DNA of 10,928 nucleotides from Actinomycetes bacterium (GTDB taxonomy: Bacteria; Actinomycetota; Thermoleophilia; Solirubrobacterales; Solirubrobacteraceae), in the NCBI GenBank assembly GCA_023429855.1, contig JAEZDB010000509.1:1-10928 (forward strand). Direction: 5' to 3'. The notes below the pieces were generated by a model. It searched no databases. It was given only the letters and a program-made list of their open reading frames with translations, and was not told where the DNA came from. Shown one piece after another: positions 1-6,086 of this stretch (positions within the stretch are counted from its first letter, which is position 1; each line of letters begins with the position of its first letter). Made by a program: the position numbers and the translations under genes.

Positions 1-630
1 GCCTCAGGCGGCGGCGTCTCCGTCAGCGCTTCGACCACCTCGAAGAAGAAGGCCAAGGGCGCCGCATCCGACGGGGCCCCCACCGTCCGGCCGAGGTCGG
101 TCTCCAAGTCGCAGCTCAAGCGTGCGCAGGCCCTCCTCCGGCTCAGCGCAACCGGCACCCACGACACCGCCACCCGCAAAGTCGTTAAGCGCTTCCAGAA
201 GTACCGCGGCATCGCGACCAGCGGCATTGTCGACCTCGCCACCTACCTGCAGATCAAGGACGCCTTCGCGCTCCTCGAAACCGGGGGCATCGGCGTTGCC
301 GACGCCGATGTCGACGTCGCCACCGGCGGCGGCGCGTCCACCACCGACCCCGTCCAGCCGGCCTTCGTGCTTCCGCCCAACGTCGCCCCGATCACGCCCC
401 AAGAGCGCGAGATCCTCGACAAGATCGCCCAGTGCGAATCCAAGGGCGACCCCGAGATCGTCTCCGCCAACGGCCTCTACCGCGGCAAGTACCAGTTCGA
501 CCGCGCGACCTGGAAGACCGTCGGCGGCACCGGCGACCCCGCCGCCGCCACCGAAGAAGAGCAGGACCAGCGCGCCGCGATCCTGCTGCGGCAACGGGGT
601 ACGGCTCCGTGGCCCGTGTGCGGGCTCTGA
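1..630 (+). CDS. Rpf-like transglycosylase with peptidoglycan-binding repeat, 5' end outside window
   Basis: This is the C-terminal part of a secreted cell-wall enzyme of the resuscitation-promoting-factor / transglycosylase-like family, which cleaves peptidoglycan glycan strands. Frame 1 is open from the first base to the TGA at 628-630 (209 residues seen). After a Ser/Lys/Ala-rich linker (about residues 1-36), residues about 37-85 look like a PG_binding_1 repeat (SQLKRAQALLRL, then KVVKRFQKYRGI and VDLATYLQI). After a low-complexity linker, the Rpf-type domain runs from about residue 130 to the end, with IAQCESKGDP carrying the expected catalytic Glu (residue 146), then GLYRGKYQFDRATW and the closing WPVC. 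The Cys next to the Glu and the terminal Cys are the pair usually disulfide-bonded in this fold. The start and any signal peptide lie outside the window. The domain call is firm. Whether it acts in resuscitation, growth or division cannot be told. Confidence 0.85.
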   Translation, partial: ASGGGVSVSASTTSKKKAKGAASDGAPTVRPRSVSKSQLKRAQALLRLSATGTHDTATRKVVKRFQKYRGIATSGIVDLATYLQIKDAFALLETGGIGVADADVDVATGGGASTTDPVQPAFVLPPNVAPITPQEREILDKIAQCESKGDPEIVSANGLYRGKYQFDRATWKTVGGTGDPAAATEEEQDQRAAILLRQRGTAPWPVCGL

Positions 631-708
631 GGGGCTCTCACTTGCGGGGGCGCGCCGACAGGTTCTCAGGCGCCCGGTAGCAGTGAGATACGCCTGCGGC
701 GGGCCGGT

Positions 709-789
709 CCGTCCGGGCGCAACTGGCCCGGGCTGGCGCCCTAAACCAGTCGCGCCCGAACGAAATCTGCTGCGCGATAGCCGCCTCAG
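709..789 (-). repeat. Structured intergenic repeat, copy 1 (RNA sense on minus strand)
   Basis: This 81-base element is 71/81 identical, without gaps, to the inverse complement of 3280-3360. Read on the minus strand it begins CTGAGGCGGCTATCGCGC. From 762 down to 710 it folds into a 24-bp hairpin with one bulged A and loop GCCA. The upper stem is GGGC/GCCC and the lower stem contains ACUGG/CCAGU, followed by three consecutive U-G pairs. The G-U pairs become A-C mismatches on the other strand, so the minus strand is the RNA-competent one. It lies between two plus-strand genes, antisense to any leader of the gene at 834. The only minus-strand gene reading towards it is the acyltransferase (ends 1319). 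I see no clear dedicated promoter. It could be an independent small RNA, a 3' element, or a REP/MITE-like hairpin. The family is not recognised. Confidence 0.85.
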
Positions 790-833
790 AGCCCGCCCAC
801 TTCGTCTGCGTCCGGGTTTCGTAGTCTTCTCGC

Positions 834-1493
834 ATGGCTGAGGGGCACGAAGCGTTTCGGGCGACGGTCAAGGGCCGCGTCCAAGGCGTCGGATTCCGCG
901 CGGCAACCGTCGAGGCAGCCCGCGCGGCAAAGGTGTTCGGGTGGGTGCGCAACCAAGACGACGGCACCGTGCTCGTCCACGCCGAAGGGCACCCGCAGTC
1001 GCTGGAGATGCTCGTCACGTTCCTCGGGGCAGGCCCCGCTGGTTCGGAGGTCGCTGACGTCGACCTCGTCGCCGCCAAAGTCGAAGGCCACGAGCAGTTC
1101 GCGATCCGCGGCGTCCCCGCCGGGCGGTTCGTCGTGGAGCAGATCGTCGGCGACCGCCTCTCCTACACCCTGGGTCTCCAGGTCGACGGGGTCATGCGCT
1201 GGTGGCGCGTCCCGAAAGAGCCCTCGCTCAAGCCCGCCGACAAGCGCATGGCGTTCGAGCTCGCCGCCGACGACGCCCACGAGGCCGGCATCGGCGTCAC
1301 GATCTGGGACGAAGGCACCTACGAGCAGGGCGGGCGCGTCGCCTGGCCCGAGGCCATCGACCGCGGCCACGCCGTCTTCGTGCTCCACGGCCAGACGCTC
1401 CGCGGCGGCTTCGCGCTGCAGCGCACCCGGCGCGACGGCGCACGGCCCCAGTGGCTGCTCATCAAACGCCGCGACGCCGACGCCCAAGACTGA
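834..1493 (+). CDS. Acylphosphatase domain fused to a degenerate LigD-type 3'-phosphoesterase domain
   Basis: The 219-residue protein has two parts. Residues about 5-93 are an acylphosphatase domain: KGRVQGVGFRA is the phosphate-binding loop with the catalytic Arg (R22), and WVRNQDDGTV supplies the catalytic Asn (N40), so this half looks active. Residues about 97-215 resemble the 3'-phosphoesterase (PE) domain of bacterial DNA ligase D: GRFVVEQ, RLSYTLGLQVDGV, VPKEPSLKPADKRMAFEL, WDEGTYE, FVLHGQTLRG and WLLIKRRD. The residues that bind metal and phosphate in active PE are replaced: the His of QKHDA is I104, and the His, Asp and Arg of LHYDFRLEL are S110, T112 and G114. The usual EDHPLxYxxFEGxIPxGxYG stretch is shortened. 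The PE half is therefore probably not a phosphoesterase and may bind nucleic acid or protein. The start is ATG 834 with no obvious Shine-Dalgarno. The 3' end overlaps the convergent acyltransferase. No Ku or ligase gene is nearby. Confidence 0.8.
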   Translation: MAEGHEAFRATVKGRVQGVGFRAATVEAARAAKVFGWVRNQDDGTVLVHAEGHPQSLEMLVTFLGAGPAGSEVADVDLVAAKVEGHEQFAIRGVPAGRFVVEQIVGDRLSYTLGLQVDGVMRWWRVPKEPSLKPADKRMAFELAADDAHEAGIGVTIWDEGTYEQGGRVAWPEAIDRGHAVFVLHGQTLRGGFALQRTRRDGARPQWLLIKRRDADAQD

Positions 1494-2185
1494 CGGCGCC
1501 GTAAGTCGACCCAGTGCATCCGCTGCGGCGCGTCCCGCAGGCGGATGACCCGCGCCGGCGCACCGACGGCAACCGCGTTGTCGGGCAGGTCCTTGGTGAC
1601 CACGGCGTAGGTGCCGACGATCGCGTTGTCGCCGGTCGTCGTCCCCCGCAGGAAGCAGGCGCCGTAGCCGACCCAGACGTTGTGACCCACGCGCACCGGC
1701 CTGGAGTACAGGCCCTGCTGGCGGATCGGCGTCTCGATCATCATCACCGCGTGGTCGAAGTCGATGAACATCGACCGGTCGGCGACGATGCACTCGCGGC
1801 CGAGGCTGATCGACTCGTAGGTCGAGAACGTGCACTCCTGGCCGACGACCGTCTTCGCGCCGATCTCCAGGCGGCCCGCGTGGACGCGCAGCTTGGAGTC
1901 GTCGCCGACCCACGACCACCGGCCGAGCGTTACCGTCGCGCCCTTCGTCACCTCGAACTTGACCCGCTTGCCGATGAAGCACGGCCCGTCGGTCTGCAGG
2001 CGCTTGCCGAGCACCACCCGCCACTTGAAGTACCGCAGCATCGCCGCGATGTAGTTCGGCTTGATCAGGTGGTTCTTCGCCGCGAACCGCACGAACGTGA
2101 CCACGCCGCCGTGGAGCGGGGGAGGGGCGAGGCGCGGCCAGTCCATCGGCGCGTCGGTCTGCGGTTGTTCCTCGCGGACGGTCAC
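1319..2185 (-). CDS. Hexapeptide-repeat O-acyltransferase (LpxA/WbbJ-like superfamily)
   Basis: This is a 288-residue protein of the left-handed beta-helix acyltransferase superfamily, which moves acetyl or other acyl groups from a CoA donor to sugars or polysaccharides. The helix is visible as repeating hexads (VTLGRWSWVGDD, LEIGAKTVVGQE, ISLGRECIVADR). Then comes DFDHAVM, with a His in the usual catalytic position, then RPVRVGHNVWVGYGACFLRG, and the closing AVAVGAPARVIRLRD. The N-terminal 60 or so residues (HGGVVTFVRFAAKNHLIKPN and on) resemble the lead-in of cell-surface polysaccharide acetyltransferases. I chose GTG 2185. ATG 2146 is an alternative, giving 275 residues. The conserved domain ends near base 1535, but no stop occurs until TAG 1319-1321, adding about 70 residues of tail that lies antisense to the fusion gene at 834-1493. 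The substrate is unknown, and the position outside the flagellar cluster gives no further hint. Confidence 0.75.
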   Translation of the reverse strand: MTVREEQPQTDAPMDWPRLAPPPLHGGVVTFVRFAAKNHLIKPNYIAAMLRYFKWRVVLGKRLQTDGPCFIGKRVKFEVTKGATVTLGRWSWVGDDSKLRVHAGRLEIGAKTVVGQECTFSTYESISLGRECIVADRSMFIDFDHAVMMIETPIRQQGLYSRPVRVGHNVWVGYGACFLRGTTTGDNAIVGTYAVVTKDLPDNAVAVGAPARVIRLRDAPQRMHWVDLRRRQSWASASRRLMSSHWGRAPSRRVRCSAKPPRSVWPWSTKTAWPRSMASGQATRPPCS

Positions 2186-2275
2186 GCGGCAATCGTCCCA
2201 TAGGGCCGGTGTGGCGCGCCGACCGGGGCGCGAGTCAGGAGCCGCCAGCAGCGCTCGCTTTGCGATCATGGAGCG

Positions 2276-3226
2276 ATGCCGTCGGACCAGCCTCTCGCCC
2301 AGCGCCTGCTCGACGGTGACCGCCGCGCCCTCGCCCGCGCGATCTCGCTCGTGGAGCGCAACGACCCGGCCGGCTGGGAGCTCGTGCGCGAGGTCTACCC
2401 GGCCACCGGCAAGGCGCAGCTGCTCGGGATCACCGGGCCGCCCGGCGCCGGCAAGTCGACGCTCGTCGGCGCCCTCGCCACCCATTGGCGCGCGCAGGAC
2501 GACACCGTCGGCGTGCTCTCCGTCGACCCCAGCTCGCCCTTTACCCAAGGTGCCCTCCTCGGCGACCGCATCCGCCTTACCGACCACTTCCTCGACCCGG
2601 GCGTCTTCATCCGCTCGATGGCCAACCGCGGCGCCCTTGGCGGTCTCTCTGAAGCCGCGCTCCAGGCGGCCCTGCTGATGGATGCCGCCGGCCGCGACCA
2701 CGTGTTGATCGAGACGGTCGGCGTGGGGCAGGCCGAGGTCGACATCATCAACCACGCCGACACGATCGTCCTCGTGCTCATCCCCGGCTCCGGCGACTCG
2801 ATCCAGGCGCTCAAGGCGGGCGTGATGGAGATCCCCGACATCATCGTCGTCAACAAGGCCGACCACCCGATGGCGCAGACGATGATCCGCGAGGTGAAGT
2901 CGGTCCTCGCCCTCGGTCACGGCCGCGACCTCGACTGGCAGCCGCCCGTGATCCCGACGATGGCCGTCGACGGTACCGGCATCCCCGAGCTCGTCGCGCA
3001 GCTCGACGCCCACGGCAAGCACCTCGCCGATTCCGGCCAGCTCGAGGCACGCCGCCTGGCGAACCTGCGCAAGGAGGTCCTCGCGATCGCCACGCTGCGC
3101 CTGCGCGCCGAGCTCGAGCGCTCCCTCGAGGCCGACCCGGCCCTCGGCGCGCTACTCGACCAGGTCGCCGGCCGCACGCTCGACCCGGCCAGCGCCGCGG
3201 CCGAGCTCCTCGCTGCGCGCGTCTGA
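2276..3226 (+). CDS. meaB: MeaB/ArgK-family GTPase, chaperone of methylmalonyl-CoA mutase
   Basis: This is a 316-residue G3E-type P-loop GTPase of the MeaB (ArgK, human MMAA) family. It guards and reloads the B12-dependent methylmalonyl-CoA mutase or related acyl-CoA mutases in the cytoplasm. Landmarks in order are the P-loop GPPGAGKST (residues 54-62), VDPSSPFTQGALLGDRIR (83-100) with the family switch I region, IETVGVGQAE (about 145-154, the switch II region), and NKAD (193-196) for guanine specificity. The helical C-terminus ends at LLAARV. Length and order match the family throughout. ATG 2276 is preceded by GGAG about 7 bases upstream, inside the short gap after the divergent acyltransferase. 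No mutase gene is in the window, so its partner is encoded elsewhere. A hairpin terminator and the second repeat copy follow. Confidence 0.92.
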   Translation: MPSDQPLAQRLLDGDRRALARAISLVERNDPAGWELVREVYPATGKAQLLGITGPPGAGKSTLVGALATHWRAQDDTVGVLSVDPSSPFTQGALLGDRIRLTDHFLDPGVFIRSMANRGALGGLSEAALQAALLMDAAGRDHVLIETVGVGQAEVDIINHADTIVLVLIPGSGDSIQALKAGVMEIPDIIVVNKADHPMAQTMIREVKSVLALGHGRDLDWQPPVIPTMAVDGTGIPELVAQLDAHGKHLADSGQLEARRLANLRKEVLAIATLRLRAELERSLEADPALGALLDQVAGRTLDPASAAAELLAARV

Positions 3227-3232
3227 AACGAC

Positions 3233-3277
3233 GAAGACCCCGCCTGCCGGCGAGGTCTTCGAAATCTTGGTCGCTTT
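3233..3277 (+). terminator. Probable intrinsic terminator after meaB
   Basis: Six bases after the meaB stop, GAAGACC at 3233-3239 pairs with GGTCTTC at 3254-3260, and CGCC at 3241-3244 pairs with GGCG at 3249-3252. One C/A mismatch separates the two stems and the loop is TGCC. A short run of four T follows at 3274-3277, not immediately after the stem, so efficiency is uncertain. Confidence 0.55.
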
Positions 3278-3279
3278 TC

Positions 3280-3360
3280 CTGACGCGGCTATCGCGCCGC
3301 AGATCTCGTTCGTGCGCGACTGGTTTAGGCCTCTAGGCCGGGCCGGTTGCGCACGGACGG
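3280..3360 (+). repeat. Structured intergenic repeat, copy 2 (RNA sense on plus strand)
   Basis: This is the second 81-base copy, lying between the convergent genes meaB and fliC. On the plus strand, 3307-3359 folds into 24 base pairs with a bulged A and loop UCUA. The upper stem is GGCC/GGCC where copy 1 has GGGC/GCCC, so one pair switches from G-C to C-G. In the lower stem a G-C pair of copy 1 is U-A here, and a U-A pair is U-G. The 27 bases before the hairpin, including GCGGCTATCGCGC, are also conserved. Here that segment can form GCGGC/GCCGC, but in copy 1 one of those pairs is a mismatch. It follows the meaB terminator hairpin, so it could be in a meaB 3' UTR or be transcribed on its own. 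It is antisense to the end of any fliC read-through transcript. Confidence 0.85.
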
Positions 3361-3393
3361 GAGATGCAAGCGAGAGTCCGGCAGGGAAAGCGA

Positions 3394-4197
3394 CTAGCCC
3401 TGCAGCAGCTGCAGGACGCCCTGGTTGCTCTGGTTCGCCTGCGCGAGCATCGCGGTGCCCGACTGCTGGAGAATGTCGAGCTTCGTCTTGTTGACCAGCT
3501 CCTGAGCCATGTCGACGTCGCGGATGCGGGACTCAGCGGCCACGAGGTTCTCGTGGTACGTCGAGATCGCGTTGACGGTGTACTCCATGCGGTTCTGCAC
3601 CGCACCGAAGACCGCACGCTGATCCGAGACGGCGTTGATGGCCGCGTCGATCTCCGACAGGTCGGTGGCCGCGCCGAGCGAGTACCAGGCCGCGCCGATG
3701 GCGGAGCCGAGGCTAATCGTCGGGGCGGTGACGACTTCGCCGTCGTTGGCGCCGATCTGGAACGTCACGGTACCCGCGGCGTTCAGCACCTTCGTGCCGT
3801 TGAAGGCGGTCTGCGAGCCAATCCGCTCGATCTCCGATGCCAGCTGGTTGACCTCCGACTGAATTGCGGTCCGGTCCGTAGTGCTGAGCGATCCATTCTT
3901 GAACTGCACGGCGAGCTCGCGAGAGCGCTGCAGCATCGAGTGCACTTCGCCGAGAGAAGCCTCAGCGGTCTGCATCATGGAAATGCCGTCGGCGGCGTTG
4001 AGTCGAGCTTGGGCGAGGCCGCGGATCTGACCGCGCATGCGCTCCGAGATCGAAAGGCCTGCGGCGTCGTCGGCTGAGCTGTTGACCCGGTAGCCCGACG
4101 AGAGCCGCTGCATCGACTTCGAGGCTTGGTCTGCCGTAGTGGAGAGATTGCGGTGCGCCATGAGCGCTTCCACATTGTGTTGAATCCTGAGGGACAT
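3394..4197 (-). CDS. fliC: Flagellin
   Basis: This is the filament subunit, exported through the flagellar type III apparatus and polymerised outside the cell. The 267 residues are almost only the D0/D1 core. The N-terminal part starts MSLRIQHNVEALMAHRNL and carries LSSGYRVNSSADDAAGLSIS. The C-terminal part starts at about residue 185 with ESRIRDVDMAQEL and ends in ANQSNQGVLQLLQG. The middle (about 140-185) is short, so no D2/D3 outer domains are present, as in Bacillus Hag. The ATG at 4195-4197 is preceded by AAGGACGG, a Shine-Dalgarno that also carries GGA motifs. The gene has its own sigma-28-like promoter just after csrA. FliW is expected to bind the flagellin protein, and CsrA its mRNA. 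No clear terminator follows the stop codon. Confidence 0.97.
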   Translation of the reverse strand: MSLRIQHNVEALMAHRNLSTTADQASKSMQRLSSGYRVNSSADDAAGLSISERMRGQIRGLAQARLNAADGISMMQTAEASLGEVHSMLQRSRELAVQFKNGSLSTTDRTAIQSEVNQLASEIERIGSQTAFNGTKVLNAAGTVTFQIGANDGEVVTAPTISLGSAIGAAWYSLGAATDLSEIDAAINAVSDQRAVFGAVQNRMEYTVNAISTYHENLVAAESRIRDVDMAQELVNKTKLDILQQSGTAMLAQANQSNQGVLQLLQG

Positions 4198-4271
4198 ATC
4201 CGTCCTTGGTTCGTCCTGATCGAGGTAGAGGTTGCGTGGTTTCGGTTTGGCTGAATGGACCAGCCGCTTGA
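4198..4271 (-). promoter_or_regulatory. fliC 5' leader with candidate CsrA-binding GGA motifs
   Basis: This is the expected untranslated leader of fliC, about 73 nt from the inferred start near 4271. Three GGA motifs lie on the minus strand at 4216-4214, 4205-4203 and 4201-4199. The first two are within a direct repeat AGGACG spaced by 6 bases, and the last two overlap the ribosome-binding site. A 5-bp hairpin GGCTG/CAGCC with a 7-nt loop is at 4265-4249. CsrA bound here would block ribosome loading, as known for hag in Bacillus subtilis. The csrA and fliW genes lie just upstream. The motifs are seen, but binding is inferred. Confidence 0.5.
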
Positions 4272-4277
4272 CCTAGG

Positions 4278-4304
4278 TCTTCGGCAGCTGCATTCAAAGG
4301 TTGA
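4278..4304 (-). promoter_or_regulatory. Sigma-28-like promoter of fliC
   Basis: On the minus strand TCAA (4304-4301), 15 bases, then GCCGAAGA (4285-4278). The known FliA/WhiG/SigD consensus is TAAA-N15/16-GCCGATAA, so the -35 differs at one base and the -10 at two. It begins 9 bases after the csrA stop codon, giving fliC a separate late promoter. Confidence 0.6.
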
Positions 4305-4313
4305 AGATCTGGT

Positions 4314-4649
4314 CTACGACGCCTCTGGCGCGCGGACAGTGGTCCTCGCACCTGTCTTCGGCTGCTCTGGCACAGTTCGCACACCAGTGCGGACAGATGG
4401 ACGAGGACTGGTGCCGTCAGTGGACGCATTGGCGGGCTTCGGCGGCTCTGGGAGCTTCGTCGGCGCCGACTGCGCGGCTGCGGCGTTCTCGGCGCGGACG
4501 GCCTCCCAGATCTCCTCGCGGTAGACCGGGACCGAGCGCGGAGCCCGGATCCCGATGCGGACGCTGGAGCCGGAGACCTCCATCACCTCGAGGACGACGT
4601 CCTCGCCGATGATGATCTTCTCGCCGATCTTGCGGGTGATATTGAGCAT
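4314..4649 (-). CDS. csrA: Carbon storage regulator CsrA with long C-terminal tail
   Basis: This RNA-binding translational repressor acts as a dimer on GGA-containing leaders. Residues 1-60 are the CsrA core: MLNITRKIGEKIIIGEDV, then GIRAPRSVPVYREEIW with the RNA-contacting Arg of the REEI motif. A tail of about 50 residues rich in Pro, Thr and Arg (KLPEPPKPANAS and on) follows, so the protein is 111 residues where 60-80 is usual. A strong ribosome-binding site GGGAGGAA precedes the ATG at 4647-4649. It follows fliW by 29 bases and is probably in the same transcript. Its expected target is the fliC leader, and FliW is its expected protein antagonist. The role of the tail is unknown. Confidence 0.93.
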   Translation of the reverse strand: MLNITRKIGEKIIIGEDVVLEVMEVSGSSVRIGIRAPRSVPVYREEIWEAVRAENAAAAQSAPTKLPEPPKPANASTDGTSPRPSVRTGVRTVPEQPKTGARTTVRAPEAS

Positions 4650-4678
4650 GCTTCCTCCCTGGACGCGCGAGCGCGCGG

Positions 4679-5152
4679 TCAGGCGGCGCTGGCCGAGGCC
4701 GAGGAGGTCCCGGCGGAGGCAGCTGGATCGGAGGGCGGGAACAGCGGTGCGCGGACGGGCGCAGCCGATGCCTCGTTGATGACCTGGAAGCCGCGGCCGC
4801 CGGCGATCAAGATGGGGGCGCGCAGGTTGACCGAGCAGTCGGCCGGGTCCTCGCTGGCGCGGACGGTCACGTAGACGGCGGTCTCGTCGTCGCTGGTGAT
4901 GCCGATGCGCTCGGCTTCGCCGTCGCTGATCTCGACGGCGTAGTCGACGAACACCGGCCACGGGCTCATCACCGGCAGCGCGAACGTCGGGTCGTCGAGC
5001 GAGTGCAGCCAGACGAAGGCGCTGCCCTCGCCCTGGGCGAGCAGCGCGTAGCGGTGGCTGTCGATGCCGATGAGGCCGTGCGGGAACTCGATCACGCCGT
5101 CGTCGGCGATCTCGACGGTTCCAAACCGCGCGCTGTTGAGTGTGATGGGCAT
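4679..5152 (-). CDS. fliW: Flagellar assembly factor FliW
   Basis: FliW binds CsrA and relieves flagellin repression, and is itself held by unsecreted flagellin, so that flagellin synthesis follows export. The 157-residue protein shows the family signature: FGTVEIADDGVIEFPHGLIGI near the N-terminus, FVWLHSLDDPTFALPVM in the middle, and VTVRASEDPADCSVNLRAPI followed by INEASAAPVRAPL. The last 20 or so residues are a low-complexity Ser/Ala tail beyond the usual end. The start is ATG 5152, 19 bases after the flgL stop, with GGGAAGC upstream. Its place between flgL and csrA is the usual arrangement in FliW-containing bacteria. Confidence 0.95.
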   Translation of the reverse strand: MPITLNSARFGTVEIADDGVIEFPHGLIGIDSHRYALLAQGEGSAFVWLHSLDDPTFALPVMSPWPVFVDYAVEISDGEAERIGITSDDETAVYVTVRASEDPADCSVNLRAPILIAGGRGFQVINEASAAPVRAPLFPPSDPAASAGTSSASASAA

Positions 5153-5171
5153 CGGAGAGCTTCCCTTTCCC

Positions 5172-6086
5172 CTAGCGGAGGAAGTCCATGAGAGACGGTT
5201 GAATGACGTTGGCGCCAGCGCTGAGAGCTGCTTGGTACGCGGATTGCTGCGAAGAGAGTCGGGTGATGGCCTCGGGCAGGTCGACGTCTTCGACGGCGAC
5301 GAGCTGCGACGTGACGGCCAACTTCACGTCGGCAAGCCGTGAATCGGCCAGTTGCGCGCGATTTTGAGCGGCGCCGATGGTCGACCGGGCCGAGAGGACC
5401 GTGTCGAGGTTGGCCGTCAGGCCCTGCAGCACTCCTCCGCGGAGGCTGGCGAGGTCGGCCGGAGTCGAGCCGTTGAGGTTGGCGATTGCCGTGCGCATGG
5501 TGTCGAGCAACTTGCCGTCGCCCGGGGTCCCTCCGAAGATCGCGCCCCCGCTCACGTTGACCTGCAAGGTTTGTCCCGGGCCGATGCTGCGGACGACGGC
5601 GCCGGCGTCTCCGCCGTAGGTGTCGACGGCGCCAGCGGTGTAGGGCGCGTTGCCGGAATCCTGGCCGCCGAACACGTAGTCGTCGCCGAACTTGGCGTTG
5701 GCGTTCGACTTGACCTGCTCGAGCAGCTGGCCGAGCTCCTTGGCGATCAGCTGGCGGTCGGCCGGCTGCAGGGTGTCGTTGGCGCCCTGGATGACGAGCT
5801 CGCGGGTGCGGAGGATGATGTCGTTGACCGACGCGAGCGCGGCGTCGCTCGTCGTGGTCCAGCCGATGGTCGCGTCGACGCCGGCCTTGTTGGCCTCGTT
5901 CTCGGCGAGCTCGGCACGCAGGCGCAGCGCGCGGTGGGCGCCGGTCGGGTCGTCGGAGGCGGTGGTGATGCGCTTGCCGGAGGTGATCTCGTTCGACGAG
6001 CGCGCGATCTCGTGGTTGGAGCGGCGGATGTCGGTCAGCAGGTGCTGACTCATCATGTTGTGGGTGATGCGGCCCGGGATGCTCAC
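5172..6086 (-). CDS. flgL: Flagellar hook-associated protein FlgL (HAP3)
   Basis: This is the junction protein that lies between FlgK and the flagellin filament outside the cell. It is exported by the flagellar type III system and has no signal peptide. The 304-residue protein has the flagellin-like N-terminal helix MSIPGRITHNMMSQHLLTDI and the motif ITSGKRITTASDDPTGAHRAL (about residues 34-54). The C-terminal helical region AITRLSSQQSAYQAALSAGA matches the family, and the length is typical. It starts with GTG at 6084-6086, overlapping the flgK stop as GTGA, which indicates translational coupling. Confidence 0.95.
   Translation of the reverse strand: MSIPGRITHNMMSQHLLTDIRRSNHEIARSSNEITSGKRITTASDDPTGAHRALRLRAELAENEANKAGVDATIGWTTTSDAALASVNDIILRTRELVIQGANDTLQPADRQLIAKELGQLLEQVKSNANAKFGDDYVFGGQDSGNAPYTAGAVDTYGGDAGAVVRSIGPGQTLQVNVSGGAIFGGTPGDGKLLDTMRTAIANLNGSTPADLASLRGGVLQGLTANLDTVLSARSTIGAAQNRAQLADSRLADVKLAVTSQLVAVEDVDLPEAITRLSSQQSAYQAALSAGANVIQPSLMDFLR

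Noticed and set aside
709..789. Integron attC site or c-di-GMP riboswitch as an explanation of the hairpin element.
   Set aside because: There is no RYYYAAC/GTTRRRY core pair and no integrase context. The conserved sequence blocks of GEMM-type riboswitch aptamers are not seen.
2186..3022. Long minus-strand open frame opposite meaB, continuous with the acyltransferase frame.
   Set aside because: It is a mirror of the high-GC meaB coding sequence. The family similarity of the acyltransferase begins only after about 2140, and the plus-strand protein is clearly MeaB.
700..3494. Similar short peptides (AIAQQISF / AIAPQISF...RDWF) encoded across both repeat copies, as if a small protein family.
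   Set aside because: The ten base differences fall on codon positions 1, 2 and 3 as 2, 4 and 4, with mostly non-synonymous changes. That is not the pattern of a selected protein, while the RNA hairpin explains the changes well.
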